Assembly: GCA_021234155.1 (NCBI GenBank)
Contig: JAJEKV010000129.1
Coordinates: 1,903,963-1,967,962 of the forward strand
Reading direction: 5' to 3'
Length of the DNA: 64,000 nt
From: Isoetes taiwanensis
Taxonomy: Eukaryota > Streptophyta > Lycopodiopsida > Isoetales > Isoetaceae
Below, piece by piece: positions 34,350 through 46,905 of this stretch. Position 1 is the first letter of the stretch, and each line of letters begins with the position of its first letter. Below the pieces are notes generated by a model, which was not told the DNA's origin, ran no database searches, and saw nothing but the letters and a program-made list of their open reading frames with translations. The position numbers and the translations under genes are program-made.

Positions 34350-34829
34350 TTACATCCAGGAAGAGACTATGCTATCAATTTGGGCTGAAGGAATGGTAGA
34401 AATCTTGGGGTCAGCAGTATTTATGGCAGAAGTGAACAACTGGTTATATTTATAGGTGTAGCTATCTGCAATGCCCGTGATATAAGTATCTGTCATCCGC
34501 ATATGATCTCTTATCAACCTGTAGAAATCTTGCTGCACTAGAGTACCATAGGCATCAGCTAACATCCTGTGAGTGTAGTATAACTACCTATACTTGGCAA
34601 ATTGCCTTTCAGTAAATTTTTGATGGTGCTTATAAATGAACCAGTACATATATGCCATCTGGAAGAGTTCTCTAGTAAAAGTTGCAGCCCAGATCCTCTC
34701 TCTTGCCTTACACACTTCATTATCCCTAATAATTTGCCAGTTGAAGTAAATACGATCTAGGGTAGAAGCATACCTGGGTTTTCGTTCATCTTTCCCCTTT
34801 TGCCTCTCGCCGGTGGAACTGTAGGACAC
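34350..34829 (-). other. uncharacterised coding-like region
   Basis: Two adjacent minus-strand frames (34829-34584, 81 codons, and 34565-34350, 71 codons) are rich in aromatic and charged residues (for example ELFQMAYMYWFIYKHHQKF). They could be one sequence split by a stop. I do not recognise a family; retroelement origin is plausible given the flanks. Confidence 0.25.
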
Positions 34830-34834
34830 AACAG

Positions 34835-35025
34835 AATGACACAGCCTTGCCAGTTACCTGGTGGAAACATTTGCGATCCAGAATGCAGGTGACTGCTAGT
34901 TTACAAAGAACAATAGATTTGGAGTAGTTACCAGCATATCCTAGGTATATTCCAGCATATACCTAGGATATGCCAGATAACCCACATAAGCATGGGTTTG
35001 CCCCCTAGGGGCAACCCAAGAATGA
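34835..35025 (+). mobile_element. retroposon family C, 3' end with hairpin
   Basis: Shares GCCTTGCCAGTTACC and TTTGGAG(C/T)AGT with the copies at 39.7 kb and 56.5 kb. The core CATATCCTAGGTATA-N8-TATACCTAGGATATG (34937-34974) is a near-perfect 15 bp stem. It is followed by GGGTTTGCCCCCTAGGGGCA. Non-coding, probably a LINE or SINE 3' end. Confidence 0.6.
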
Positions 35026-36840
35026 CATTAAACTCCAAAGTAAAAGTCAAACTAAAAGAAGAGAGTCTCTAAAATAGATACAATCAACATACATATCCCA
35101 ACATCCCTTAAACATTCCCTTATTAGCTTCCATCGACACTTTCTAAGATTCTAGAAGGTCCACTATAATTGTTCCAGATTCTAATGCACCCAGTATTCAC
35201 TAAGGATTTCACTTACTAGCTTCCATCAAGACTTATTAAGATTCTAGGAGGTCTACTAAAATTGCCCTAAATCCTAATAGGATTGCACACGGAGTATTCA
35301 CATAGGATTTCATCCTACATTATTTTAGCTTTGTGTTTAATTCTCATTCTAATTAGCATGAGGCTTTAAGAGTTGTGTAAATTCTTTGAGATTCCGTGAA
35401 GATAGTATTAAGGTCTCAGAGATTCTATGAGATTATCAGATTCCTTAAGATTCTTTGAGTTCCCATGAAGATCCACTTATATTGTGAAGACCCTTCTGAT
35501 TTCCCTAAGATACCATGAAGGTTTTTTTAGATTCCTCATGAAGGTTCCTCGAAATTGACGTAGATTCCTCAACCTTCCATTAGATGTCTTGATTTTTTTT
35601 CTTTTTCTTTTTGGTCTCCATCCCCTAAATTACCGATATTTCGTTAAAGCTCTTTCAAGGTTCTTCAAAATTGCCTACAATACGTTCCTTGACTGAGTAA
35701 CAAAGCTTCCTAGAACTTACCGTAAAAATGCATTGTAACATATAGTGGAACGCCATTCTTTGAATGCGCATGCATTGTGTTTATGTCATAGATGTATGCT
35801 ACAGTAAAGGCATTTGAATATATAGCAAGAATTGCATTATAGACTTGATGAAAGGTGGATTTTGTTAAACGGAAATTGAATTTGTAATTTTGCTAGTCTT
35901 ATACGAAATTGAATGCCACCATCATTATTATCATAGCATCAAAACATTGTACAATTGTACAATTAGTTGTCTTGATCATCTTAGCAATTTTCCCATAATA
36001 GAGAAAATAGACTGAACCATCTAGTGGTGTATATTTCTCTTGTTGATTTCACACAGCACCGCCATAAAACAAAAGACTAAACCATCTAATCGTGTATATT
36101 TTTTTTGTTCATTTCAAACCCCAACGTCAGAAGATTCTAATCGCATCTTGACAAGTTATATTACCATGTTAAGCATGTTCTCCAAGGGTTTAAGCCTTGT
36201 CAGAACTTTAGAACTTTTTGAAAGATGAGTAAACGTTGTGGCTAGGTGCATTAACAGTTTCTTAACATTCTAGCACCTAAACATTATGGTTGTTCAAATT
36301 AATGCTTTAAAAATTAATGGTTTAGCAAAAAGCTAAAAGAGCTCCCAAGCTCCCAAATTCCAACCATCCCTTTTGACATGGCAACCTTAATCGGCCTATA
36401 GTTTCCAATGCTTTAGTCCTCTCCTCATGTCATTGCCTCCTTATGACGTTGCCTTCACTCTTTCTCTAAGTCCTAAGAATCATGTCGTAAGGCTCAAGAG
36501 ATGACAGAAGCATTACATACAATTGTAAATGGAGCAGTCTTCAAATTGGTCAAGACAAAATCAAATTGGAATTTTGTAATAATTCCAGTTAAACATAATT
36601 AAGTTGGTATTTGAACTAACATTTGGCGCAAGAGCCCTGCAATTCTAACACAATTTATTATATAAAACCCATGAATATCTAATAGTAATTATCATTTTGC
36701 TCGAGAATGCGCTATATTCTATATTTATAGATGTTGCAATTGGCACAATTTATTTACTTGAATATATGTTATTTGTATTTGGAAAACAAGCACATCAAGC
36801 ACTTTCTGATACAGCTTTTTGGCATCATAATGAACATATT
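35026..36840. other. intergenic with a degenerate tandem repeat
   Basis: Two diverged copies of about 105 bp lie at 35115-35212 and 35213-35325 (TTAGCTTCCATC, then AAGATTCTAG-AGGTC-ACTA). The rest is AT-rich without a recognised gene. Confidence 0.5.
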
Positions 36841-36969
36841 CTGCATTTACTGATTGACATGATGCTGATTGCATATAACAAAACAGACCACCAAGTTTAT
36901 TTAACAACACCTTTTGTTGTGATACTCACTGTATACACAAAGCAGCGCATACCAATATAAACAATTCTT

Positions 36970-37063
36970 GGAGAACATTGTTATCAATTTATAGATCGAA
37001 GTTGTTAGAATATCACGGAGAACATTGTTATCAATTTATAGATCGAAGTTGTTAGAATATCAC
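36970..37063. repeat. 47 bp tandem duplication
   Basis: GGAGAACATTGTTATCAATT through GTTAGAATATCAC occurs twice back to back. The block at 39.4 kb has it once, so it arose after the block duplication. Confidence 0.93.
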
Positions 37064-37117
37064 AGCAGTATAGCCTGTTAGATCCTACAATTTAAGGATG
37101 TGCTTAACCCACCAGAA

Positions 37118-37333
<216 letters not shown>

Positions 37334-37540
37334 ACCTGAAAAATTGCCACCAATGTTTTGTTGCATGGCTAGATTTTACACACATCAATTATCACTAGCA
37401 TGCCCTCCTTGTGACATCATCATCATTATGTAGTAGAGCGGGTGCATAGAATTCATTAAAAAAACAACTTTCATTAAAATAAAAGCGATGAAACCATACC
37501 ATGTCAACATTTTCTGTTCACTGAAAAGCATTGCAAACCC

Positions 37541-39060
37541 TTGCTTTTAGTAGGCTAAGCTTAGAAGTACTTGTCATACCTGCAAAAACATGCCTTCAAG
37601 TAAGGCAACACCGTGATAATAAACAAAAGAGCAAGAAATGAGTAATAGAAACTTGCCTCTCATTTCTAAGATACTGTTTTCCAACTTTTTGTTCATGGAT
37701 TTAAAGACCAGGTAATTGTATCAAGTGGCACACCACCAAGCAAAGGTGAAAGCATGAAAGCATCTCTGCTGTAGCAACCGGCAGACCAGCAAGCTTGCCA
37801 GTGACTCTCTGATAAACTTCTAAATGGAGACAGAAGCTAAATTTTTCAGCTTGGCAGATTGTATGACCACATAATTGACGTGAATCTGGACGTGTTATGA
37901 TCTACACATATGCAAAACAGCCTAACACAACTTAAAAATCCAATATGGAGCATGAGCCAGGCTGAAAAAGCCAGAACTAAAGGGTGCGTAGCACATAAGC
38001 CATCAACTACCTCCCTCTATGAGATAATTGTAGCTCTAAATTTTATATATCTTCGACAAAAAGAAATAAAATTAGAACGCATGATGTCAAGTAAACACTG
38101 CTCAATATGTTACTCTTAGCTAAGCTAGAGCAGACCTGCTATTCGCTTGGCAACTTGAGAGCAATGTTGTCATTTGTTTCTTCAAATAATGACCAAATCC
38201 AAAAATAAGAAATACAGAAGGGATCAATATAAAAGCAAGCCCAAATGTCTTGTTGAACTTCTGAGGCTTCTTCATTGATGCCTTGAGTGCTAAGCAACAC
38301 ACATGGGCTACAAAAATACACACTCTTTTGTTTGAATGAGCATGTTGGGATCAAACAAAATGAAATAATAATATGGAATAATAGAAAACGAAATAATACT
38401 CAAATGCACATTTATCAAACTTTGTGTGCGGCTTTGAAGCACCATGGAAGCTTATTCATTTGCATGCCAGCGGATGCTCCTAACTATGCATTTAGTCATA
38501 TAAACACATGAACATATATGCAATTCATTTTGGCATGTTAAAGACAAAGGAAAATAGAGGTCCATGAGATTGATACCTATCTGGCGTAATCGCTTATTCT
38601 TAAAATGCTAATTTATTAGTGCGCTCAGAGCTGCATTTTAGAGCTACAAAATCATATGCTCTTGCCGCTGCTTCTTCTTCACCATCTGCACCTGAGATTT
38701 CCGGATTTATGCCACCTTGGTCACAATCTATTGCAAAAAGATATTGCAAGATATAGATTAGGGAGAATAGAGTAGTAAACTAATACCTTTCCCACTAATT
38801 TGTTTGAATTCAGAAGAGTCCTTTGGAATACAACCATTTATATTCTTCCTTTTCCATACTCTTGATTCAGACAGTCGATAGTTCCAGAACTGTAGATCCA
38901 AACATTATTTTTTATGTTATGCAAATAACTCAAATATATAAAGCAATGAATAAAAAAACTACTTGAAACACAGAAAACCTTAGAAGACGGTTCGATAAAA
39001 AAGTTATAATGCCGTGATGGGCATGAAACCACAATATAAAATATGAGTCATGCCGGTCTT
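37541..39060 (-). other. possible exons of an unidentified minus-strand gene
   Basis: Several short stretches look exon-like on the minus strand. 38300-38125 encodes a hydrophobic segment (FGLAFILIPSVFLIFGFGHY). 38890-38790 encodes FWNYRLSESRVWKRKN and ends at a GT. 38728-38590 has EEEAAARAYDFVALK, reminiscent of the AP2 domain GG.D..E.AARAYD.AALK, and ends in TAA. They do not assemble into one known protein, and the AP2 likeness covers about 15 residues only. Confidence 0.2.
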
Positions 39061-39284
39061 ATGCTGGTTCTCCCTTTTCTCCCAAGGCAATGGTGTAAAA
39101 ATAAGTGTTGTCTGCAACCACCAAGCCAGCATACATGTCATATAATCCGAGAAACAAAATGATTATTTGAGATACATTGCAGAAGTTCCACACCTAAGTA
39201 TTGCATTCACGTGGTGGCATGCTAAGAAATAATCTGTAGATATACATATATGATTGCTTTTTCAACAAAGACAGATTTGAAATT

Positions 39285-39640
39285 TACTGATTGACATGAT
39301 GCTGATTGCATGTAACAAAACAGACCACCAAGTTGATTTAACAATACTTTTTGACTCACTGTATACACAAAGCAGCGCATACCAATATAAATAGTTCTTT
39401 GAGAACATTGTTATCAATTTATAGACCGAAGTTGTTAGAATATCACAGCAGTATAGCCGGTTGAATTCTGCAATTTAAGGATGTGCTTAACCCAACAGAA
39501 TATTACTTGAAAAATCGCCACCAATGTTTTGTTGTATGGCTAATTATCACTAGCATGCCTTCCATGTGACAACATCATTGTGTGGTAGAGCAGGCTGCAT
39601 AACGTTACGTGGAATTCATTAAAAAAGCATTTACAAGGAC
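39285..39640. repeat. duplicated block (copy 2, empty LINE-B site)
   Basis: Paralogue of 36845-37540 without the 47 bp duplication and without the LINE-B tail. It gives the ancestral state for both events. Confidence 0.85.
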
Positions 39641-39724
39641 CAAGGTCGCTCTTTGTGTTTGGAAATAAATCATGTGGACAAAAGGCAAAGTATCAAACTT
39701 CATGCCGATTAGGCGGTTCGAACA

Positions 39725-39842
39725 GCACCGACCGGCAACAGCCAGTTTGGAGCAGTCACCAGAATATCCTAAGCATATGCCGGCATATACCTGAATATGC
39801 CACAAACCCATATAAGCGAGGGTTTGCCCCACCAAAAAAAAG
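39725..39842 (+). mobile_element. retroposon family C, 3' end with poly(A)
   Basis: AGTTTGGAGCAGTCACCAGA, ATATCCTAAGCATATGCCGG, then CATATACCTGAATATGCCAC and AGCGAGGGTTTGCCCC, ending in AAAAAAAA (39833-39841). The hairpin is decayed compared with the copy at 34.9 kb. Confidence 0.6.
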
Positions 39843-41860
39843 AAGTTGCATGTCGTTGGAAAATTAGGGGGTGTCCGTCAAACTTGAACCCTGCCCGTAG
39901 GTCCTGTCTTTGACGCCTAAGCTCGATTCCCTCCAATTTTTGGATGAATATCACCGTTATCCAGATGTGTTGTAGCTACATCAAGCCATCCGTTAGCAGG
40001 ATTTGTGACTTGGAACCCATCCTACCCTTCAAATCGAAGAGTAATCAGAAATTTTCTCGGCTGGATTGTTGACATGGCGGGTTCTAAAGCCTTCGATTCT
40101 TTGTTTTCTTAGTTTAGGGTTATGATTGATGTTTTGTTTCGGTGCATACAACTATAAATAGGGCTAGAAGAGGCATGCAAGCTCATGCTTTCTCCCTGAG
40201 CTACTGTTCTTGGTTTACTTCCTGTTTTCGTTTCAAAGTTGTTTCATTGCAACAGCTACCAAGAAGATTGTTGGAGCCGTGGAAGAGGTTCTTGAACAAA
40301 GCAATCACTGGAATCTGCCATAGATGCAAAGGAAGATGAAGGTAAATTGCTTTTTTAATTCATTTGAACCATAGTTTAGGTTGCATTATCTATGCTTTAT
40401 CTAGTCAATACTTTATTTACAGCTAACTTTATCCCATGATGGTATCAAGATCATTGTAAGTAAGTAAGGAATGTTGCTAACATTTATTCCAGGCTTGAAC
40501 AGGAGTGATAGATCCTTGTGAATGAACCCTGAATTCTGGCATGCTCATCATCATGTTTGATGCATTTGACTTCCATTAAAGCCCCTACACCCGTACAATG
40601 TTTTCCAGCCTTTCTGACAAAGGCTATGATGCTGGAATGAAGACTCCCTGAATCCCAATTTGGATGTAAGAGTGCCTGTGAGATTCTTGGTTTTCATGTC
40701 TATCCATAATAAACGCTGCAATTACCCAACTCGTATGGAATGCTACCTGTTTGTTGCTAAGTTGTAGAAATCCCAACTTTTTCATCTACCCTATTTCCTT
40801 AGGTATGCTTCCTGATAACCTGTTGTTTCTTAGTGATAACTAATCTGGCAGAATGCATTTTACAATTTTTATGGGCCACATCATTTGTTTTGGGAAAGCC
40901 CAAATCTAGCATGATCACAAACTTGTCCCATAAACCTATATCTGGTCTGCACAGCTGTAATCTATACATCTCTGATTTGACCTTCAGCGCAACCTCAACT
41001 AGTACCTCTTCTTTAATCACTGTTTCTCTGCTTATGCTTTACACAAATACTTTTATGCATGTTAACCTTATTTTATCATACAATGTTGGCATGAATATCC
41101 ATCATATGCATCTGCGTAAGTATAAGTAGTTAAGATAATTAGTTGCCTCATGCTGACTCTCTGCTATAGAATAGGTTCCAGTAAATGTGTTGATCACCAT
41201 TAAGCAATAGATAAGTTGTATCAGGCTGAAGCTGAAGCAGAAGCAGGCTAAAGCTCAATGATAGACATCTTAAAAAAAAGAGGAATCTCATGTGATACTT
41301 CAGATCGTTGACAAGCTGAAATTTTATGTAATCATTTGAATTGCCATCCAGAAGGGATATATAAGCAAATTTATTCTTGTATTTTTGTGTTAATTGGTGT
41401 ATTTGATGTTCTTTCTTAAAAAGATAGATGAATTCAGGATTTAGATATGTTCATGACATGCTTTGAGCAACTTTTACTTACAAGGATCTTATCATTGCTC
41501 ATGTTCTGAACATTGATCAAAGAAAAGGATCACTTGAACAGGTATGTGCAAGTTCGCATGTGCTTTCTATGATCAGGACAAATAGGGGTTCAATTCTCCT
41601 TAAACTATATAAATTTTTGCAGGTTGTAGTTGTAACATTCAAGTAATTATTCTAATCATTAGGGTAATTGATGCATGCCATTTTGTGTCTGAGATATCAT
41701 TATTCAGGTGATCCTTCCCCACCATCCCAGGTCCGGTGATCCCTCCCCACCAATGGTGATCCTGCCCAGGATGCCCAGATGGACGGAATATAGCGGACTG
41801 CAAAAAATAGAATGAGTTTATTCAATAGCCTCTCTGGAAACAACCGATAGGTGGTCTGCC
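39843..41860. other. intergenic, nothing firmly recognised
   Basis: A stretch at 41450-41541 (YKDLIIAHVLNIDQRKGSLEQ-like) ends at a GTATGT donor and could be a stray exon, but no partner exon or family was found. Confidence 0.35.
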
Positions 41861-41862
41861 GA

Positions 41863-41982
41863 CGACTTGAATTTTAAATCCAGAAAAAAATCAGCACAAG
41901 TGGTTCTTTGCATTTTCCACGCCGACTTGAATTTTAAATCCAGAAAAAAATCAGCACAAGTGGTTCTTTGCATTTTCCACGC
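41863..41982. repeat. 60 bp tandem duplication upstream of the jacalin-aerolysin gene
   Basis: Two identical copies of the unit starting CGACTTGAATTTTAAATCCA and ending CATTTTCCACGC. It lies about 120-240 bp upstream of the TATA box, where promoter elements would be expected. Confidence 0.95.
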
Positions 41983-42102
41983 CATATTCTCGGTGCAACG
42001 TGCAGTTTTGCACTTAAAAAAATACACAATGCAACCACGATCAAGTGGAGCTCACATGGAACAGTAAACTTGGACAGAGTGTCCACTTTTAGAGAAGGAG
42101 AG

Positions 42103-42110
42103 TATAAATA
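42103..42110 (+). promoter_or_regulatory. TATA box of the jacalin-aerolysin gene
   Basis: TATAAATA 91-98 bp before the ATG at 42201, giving a predicted leader of about 65 nt. Confidence 0.7.
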
Positions 42111-42200
42111 GAACGCATCTCTGTGAATGAAACAACACCACTTGGTTGTGTGTGAGCGCCTTCCTGATTTGAGTCTTGTTTTTGTTTGATTGATATAATC

Positions 42201-43411
42201 ATGTCTGTTACTGCAGAACTTAAGATGGTGCCACCTCCAGAAAACTTGGGTGGGAGCAACAACGACTTGGAAGGATGGCCACAAGGCAAGGTAATCCAGA
42301 AGATCCGTGTGTATGCTGATGGCAACAAAATCAAGGCCGTGTGGATATGGCTGAGTGGCGATTCCCAAGCCAACCAGTATGGCGAAACCGACGACGACGA
42401 TGACAACATTGGCAATTCCGAGTTCACATTCCAAGCTGGGGAGATGATCACGTACATGTCACTCTGGCCAGGGAGTTGGAGTGACAATAAAAGTAAGTTC
42501 CTACTGATGCAAATCTTACTGATGCAACCCTTTGTTCTTACTTAAGTATGCAAATCTCTGTTCTTACTGATGTAAATCTTACTGATACAACCCTTGTTCT
42601 TGCTGATACAACCCTTTGTTCTTACTTAAGTATGCAAATCTCTGTTCTTACTGATGCAAACCTTCGTTCTTCATGATGCAAACCTAACCTTTGTTCTTAC
42701 TGATGCAACCCTTTGTTCTTCCTGATGGGTTCAGACACTCGTGCTGGTGGAATCCAGTTTAGCACCAACCTGGGCAACAGTTTCTCCTATGGGCCTCAAA
42801 ACGGGGATGAGGTGTCCATCGACGTGGCATCCGGCATTCTTGTTGGTGCAAAGATAAGAGCTGGAGCTGACGTCAACTCGTGGGGATTCTACTTCCTTCT
42901 ACCCCTACAATCGTATCAGCTTACAAACGTCACATACGGTGACATGTCTGGGATTGGCGGAATCTCGCCCGTCACTTTGGACAGTTTGAAGCAAACCAAC
43001 AACACTAAACATGACCTCGTGTGGGGCATGTCGGGGAGTCGGGAATTCCAGGTTTCCAGTGCCTGGTCAACCGCCGAGACTTCCACCTTTGGTATAAAGG
43101 TGTCTGTCAAGGCAGGTATCCCTGAAATAGGGGAGGCCTCGGGTGAGACTAGCTGGGAGCTGAGTGATACTCAAACCGTCGAAAATTCGACTTCGACAAC
43201 GACTACTCTAAGCTGGAACCAGAGTGGCATTCTATGGCCTGGCGAAACCATCGACATTACGGCCCTGACTTCAACTGGCAACATCGACGTGGCGTATAGT
43301 GGCACCATGGTGGTGGTGGTGAACACTGGGGCTCAGTTTACATTTCCTGAGAATGGCACATACTCTGGTGTAACTGTGACCCAAGTTCAGATCAAGACAT
43401 CATCAGATTGA
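42201..43411 (+). CDS. jacalin-like lectin plus aerolysin-type pore-forming protein
   Basis: Two exons, 42201-42492 and 42735-43411 (GT-AG, in frame), give 322 residues. Residues about 10-150 form a jacalin-type beta-prism (LGGSNNDLEGWPQGKVIQKI, then a GGIQFSTN and AGADVNSWGFYF region), expected to bind glycans. Residues about 165-322 have the Thr/Ser-rich alternating-strand pattern of the aerolysin fold (VSSAWSTAETSTFGIKVSV, a VKAGIPEIGEASGETSWEL segment as a possible membrane-inserting loop, and PENGTYSGVTVTQVQI at the end). Proteins of this architecture oligomerise on membranes and are known in plants, fungi and fish (natterin group). Defence is the likely role but is inferred. No signal peptide, so it is probably cytosolic or released on damage. 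The start is the first ATG after the TATA box. Degenerate copies of its 3' part lie downstream. Confidence 0.85.
42500..42730. repeat. intronic TTGTTCTTACTGATGCAA repeat
   Basis: The single intron of the jacalin-aerolysin gene consists largely of imperfect units of about 20 bp (CTTACTGATGCAA, CCCTTTGTTCTTACT). Confidence 0.85.
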
Positions 43412-44196
43412 TTCACCACCCTCGCCGATTTTTTTTCTTTGTTCTTGTACTTGATCTTGTGCATGTGTTTCCAATAATGAACCAATGTGTTGTTAAACAC
43501 AAGGCCCCCCCAAAAAAATTATATTGAGTTTTCATACAAAACCACTATAACTAATACTACTTTGCGAGTTAAACCTGTTGAATAACCCCTATACACTTAT
43601 TTACAGCACTCCGCCATCATGATTCTTTATAGTAGTTTGGTTTTTTTGGCTTTAGTATGTTCATAGTAATTTTGGGGTTGCTATATTTTATTTTGTATGG
43701 TCCAATTAATATAGGAATCGCTAATACTTTTAGTGGTTTTCTAATGAAATTATCTAAATACAATAAATGTCTCAATTTGCTGTTATAGAATACAAGAATT
43801 TAGCGTTGGCCAGCGCCTTGTGCGGCGTCATTAGGAGTCAGATCCAAATATGACTATTGGATAGAGGATTAAAAAAGTTGACACTTGGTCCACTACCTCT
43901 CACGCATTGCCTAAAGGGTCTTTGAGATTTCTATTCACTTTGACATTTAAAAAAGTGTATTCAGTATGGATCTAAGCAAATTTTATGTAGTGTCATTCAA
44001 CGCACGATTTGTGATGGCAGTTGGGTCCCTTTTTTGTTTGATTTCATTCAAGGATATCAATTCTGGCACAATTCGTTAAATGAGAAGAACTATATGCATT
44101 TGACATTCCAATAAGCAATAGTACAAATCAAATTGCATCTTTAACATTGCCACACTTGGCATAAATGTTTAACACAACTGCAGGATTCACAGTGCA
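43412..44196. other. 3' UTR and flank of the jacalin-aerolysin gene
   Basis: 43412-43795 is homologous to the flank in the downstream copies (45088-45835, 48652-49390), including TTTCTTTGTTCTTGT-, GTGGTTTTCTAATG- and AATACAATAAATGTCTCA-like blocks. It lacks the LINE-D insertion they carry. 43800-44196 shows nothing recognisable. Confidence 0.6.
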
Positions 44197-45003
44197 ACAG
44201 TTGAGCATGTATGAATTTTCCCTCTACTAATGCTGCTAAAATAATATTGGATTTGTTAATGTCTTTTTCAAGTGTTGATCCTTTTTTGTGTTACAATTCT
44301 CAAATCCATACAATGAACAGGAGCTTGCAATAGCATTTTCTATGGGGATATTCAGTCTGTAACAGTTCCACACTCACACTCTCTCTTTGGCTATAGTAGG
44401 AAAGTACATACAAAGGAATATCAATTTTGCCATTCGCCTTTTAACATACTTAATGTGAAGTTCATATGGCTGGTTCAGAGCAATCCCATGGCAATTCTTC
44501 CAATGAGTATGTTATGACTTGCCCAACTGATGTGCTTTGAAAATCTGCTCAAATTTGGGAAGAAAAAGAACAAATTCCTTTGCATTTCCATCACATTCTC
44601 CCATTATTAATTAGGGAAGGTCATATGTGAATCAAAGTCAGCATGCTCATGCTCAAGATTATATTTTCTAAGCAGCATAAGCTTTTCATACCCCTCAGAT
44701 ATCCTTAAAAAAAGCATAAGGACAATGCAAACAGTAGCATGCTAAAGTCTATAAGCGATCTCAATGGCCAGCTGAATATGATCGCCCACATGGGATAATC
44801 ATGCAACTTGAGAGGGAGAGATCCACATAAAATGTTACCTACAATGTGGAGAAAGTGTTTTGGCACGTTTTACTACGAACAGTTTACAAAGAGACTCTCA
44901 CAAATAATATGGTATGCATTAGCTGACACGATAATACACAACTATTATATTTGAAAACTTGATGACATTTGTCCACATTACATAGTAGCACCATAGTGAT
45001 CGT

Positions 45004-45087
45004 GGTGTTCAATTTACATTTCCTGAGAATGACACATATTCTGGTGTAACTGTGGCCCAAGTTCGAATTGAGACATCATCAAACTAA
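45004..45087 (+). pseudogene. jacalin-aerolysin 3' terminal fragment (in S1)
   Basis: The last 28 codons of the gene at 42.2 kb are preserved, ending in TAA (FPENDTYSGVTVAQVRIETS), followed by homologous 3' UTR. The upstream coding sequence is absent. Confidence 0.85.
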
Positions 45088-45278
45088 TTCCCCGCCCTGG
45101 TCACCTTTTTCTCTTTGTTTTTGTCCTTGATCATGTGCATGTTCTTCTAATAATGAATGAATGTGTTGACAATACAACACAAGCCCCCCCTGAAAGATTA
45201 ATATGAGTTTCTACATAAAAGCACTATAATAAAGTTACACTCCACCATCATGGTTCTTTATAATAGTTTGTTTATTTG

Positions 45279-45657
45279 CTTCCCCTCCCCCCCTTTTTGA
45301 AGGTGCGAGATGATTTTTTCTTAGTTAAGGAAAAACACACAATATACTCCAAATGTCTATAAATATAGACAATTCAGATGTAATAGATCATATAAATAGA
45401 GCAAGCTATGTTCAAAAATTAGTGTAGTAAACCAGGTCTTCGAGAGAATTGAGATAGTCTTCAGTCAAGGTCAAAGAAAGTCTCGGTCTTCAGTCTTGAT
45501 CAGAGTGCAGTAACCAGAACTGTATCTTTAAGATAGCAGATAAACTTTGTGAGGCAGCTTTATAGTGATGAAGGGGATCACTTATCTTCCAGAAAACCAT
45601 AGCCGAGTTGAAAATAAGATAAGTGCTTTCTGGTCCACAAAATTCTGCCATTGCTAA
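45279..45657 (-). mobile_element. LINE-D 3' fragment with 9 bp target duplication
   Basis: GTTTATTTG at 45270-45278 recurs at 45658-45666. The intact gene's flank (about 43640) has the uninterrupted equivalent GGTTTTTTTGGCTTTAG. The element is in minus orientation, with a purine-rich tail (reverse complement of CCCCTCCCCCCCTTTTT) and the end TTTTTCCTTAACTAAG. A 61-codon frame within it (45490-45675, minus) recurs in all S copies only because the block was duplicated. Confidence 0.8.
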
Positions 45658-46012
45658 GTTTATTTGGCTTAGCACATTTTTTGGGTTGCTTTATTTTATT
45701 TGTGTGGTCCAATTAATATAGGTCATAAGTCAATAATGATTCATGTGTAACTTGTAGTGATTTTCTAATGGAATTATCTCAATACAACAAATGTCTCACT
45801 TTATTGTCATAGAATATAGATTAACTTTTGATGGTTTTTCCATTTATAAGATACAGTGAAGGCTTGCATTATTTTGTATCATGGCAAATCAATGGAATTT
45901 TGGCCAATGCAGTTGATGCTAATTTAATTTGGTAAATATAATATTGGGAACCGTGTAACGAATGTGAAACCACTTCGATCACCAACGCCCATTTTTTCAA
46001 CGGAACCCCAAT

Positions 46013-46905
46013 ATGGGGTCGGGGAAGAACTCACAGAAAGGCAACAGTGAAAAAGGCAGCAGTGAAAGCGTGCATCGGGAAGAAGCTTTAAATCACACGG
46101 AACTGCTACAGCTGCTTCATTCCTTATCAAAAGATCTAAAAGATGCAAGGGAAGAAATCAAGCAACTCCATCATTCAGTGCATGATTTGAAGGATGTTGC
46201 TACAGATTTGAAATCTGCACGAGAAGAGATTAAACAACTCAAACAGTCCGTAGAAGAATTGAAAGATGTTGTTGCTGAATTACAGGAAAACGAAGAATCT
46301 TCTGAAGAAGGATATGAACAACAGTTTCAAGCACCAGAGCAAATTGTAGCACAAATTACCTCCAGTATAGAAACTAAAGTCTCAGATTTGTTTACTCAAG
46401 GACAGAACAGGATTATAGAGCATGAAGACCGTGCAAATCGTGCGAAAAATATTATTGTTGCTGGACTGTTGGAAGATGAAAATGAAGATACAGAAGCAGT
46501 GATTGACAAATTCTTTACAAACACAATGCATCTGCATAATCCAGAAGTCAAAACTTGTAGAAGACTGGGAAAGAAAACAGAAGGAAGAATTAGACCAGTA
46601 CTTATTAAACTTGCTTCAAGGGAAGCACGTGAGAGGATAATGCAGCACCGAAGCCATCTGAAAGGGCAAAAAGGCTGGTTGAATGATGATCTGACTGTGG
46701 AGCAACAGAAAGAAAGAAAATTGTTATTGGAAGAGGTTCGAAAACTAAAAAATGAAGGAAAGAATGTGTACATCATAAACAATCGCATTGTTGTAAGGAA
46801 CAAAGCATAGGGACACGAGGCCCTCAGAATCATGGTTTGGAATGTACATGGGCTGACAGAAAGCAAGATCCTAAGCAATACAGAGCTTTTTAAATGCCGA
46901 TTGTA
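46013..46905 (+). mobile_element. LINE ORF1 protein (265 aa) and start of ORF2
   Basis: The open frame 46013-46810 encodes a protein with a coiled coil (residues about 25-95, repeated KDLKDAREEIKQLHHS and LKSAREEIKQLKQS heptads), then an RRM-like/CTD module (RAKNIIVAGLLEDE, CRRLGKKTEGRIRPVLIKL, WLNDDLTVEQQKERKLLLEE). This is the layout of non-LTR ORF1 proteins, which bind RNA and form the transposition RNP. Just downstream, at about 46830, MVWNVHGLTESKILSN matches the start of the AP-endonuclease of ORF2, but it breaks off near 46905 at a junction with DIRS-like sequence. ORF1 itself is uninterrupted. Confidence 0.8.

Larger units (their letters stand above)
44222..46285. repeat. segmental duplication S, copy 1
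   Basis: About 2064 bp near-identical to 47786-49850. Partial copies are at 50376-51105 and 51821-52128. It holds a unique 0.8 kb part, a jacalin-aerolysin 3' tail, a LINE-D insertion and the first part of a LINE ORF1. Confidence 0.95.

Noticed and set aside
38590-38728. AP2/ERF transcription factor exon (EEEAAARAYDFVALK)
   Set aside because: Only about 15 residues match and the WLG and RAYD-distal parts are missing, so it is not called as a gene.
45490-45675. 61-codon minus-strand frame conserved in three places (also 49046-49231 and 50793-50993)
   Set aside because: Conservation only reflects the recent segmental duplication of a LINE-D fragment, not selection on a protein.
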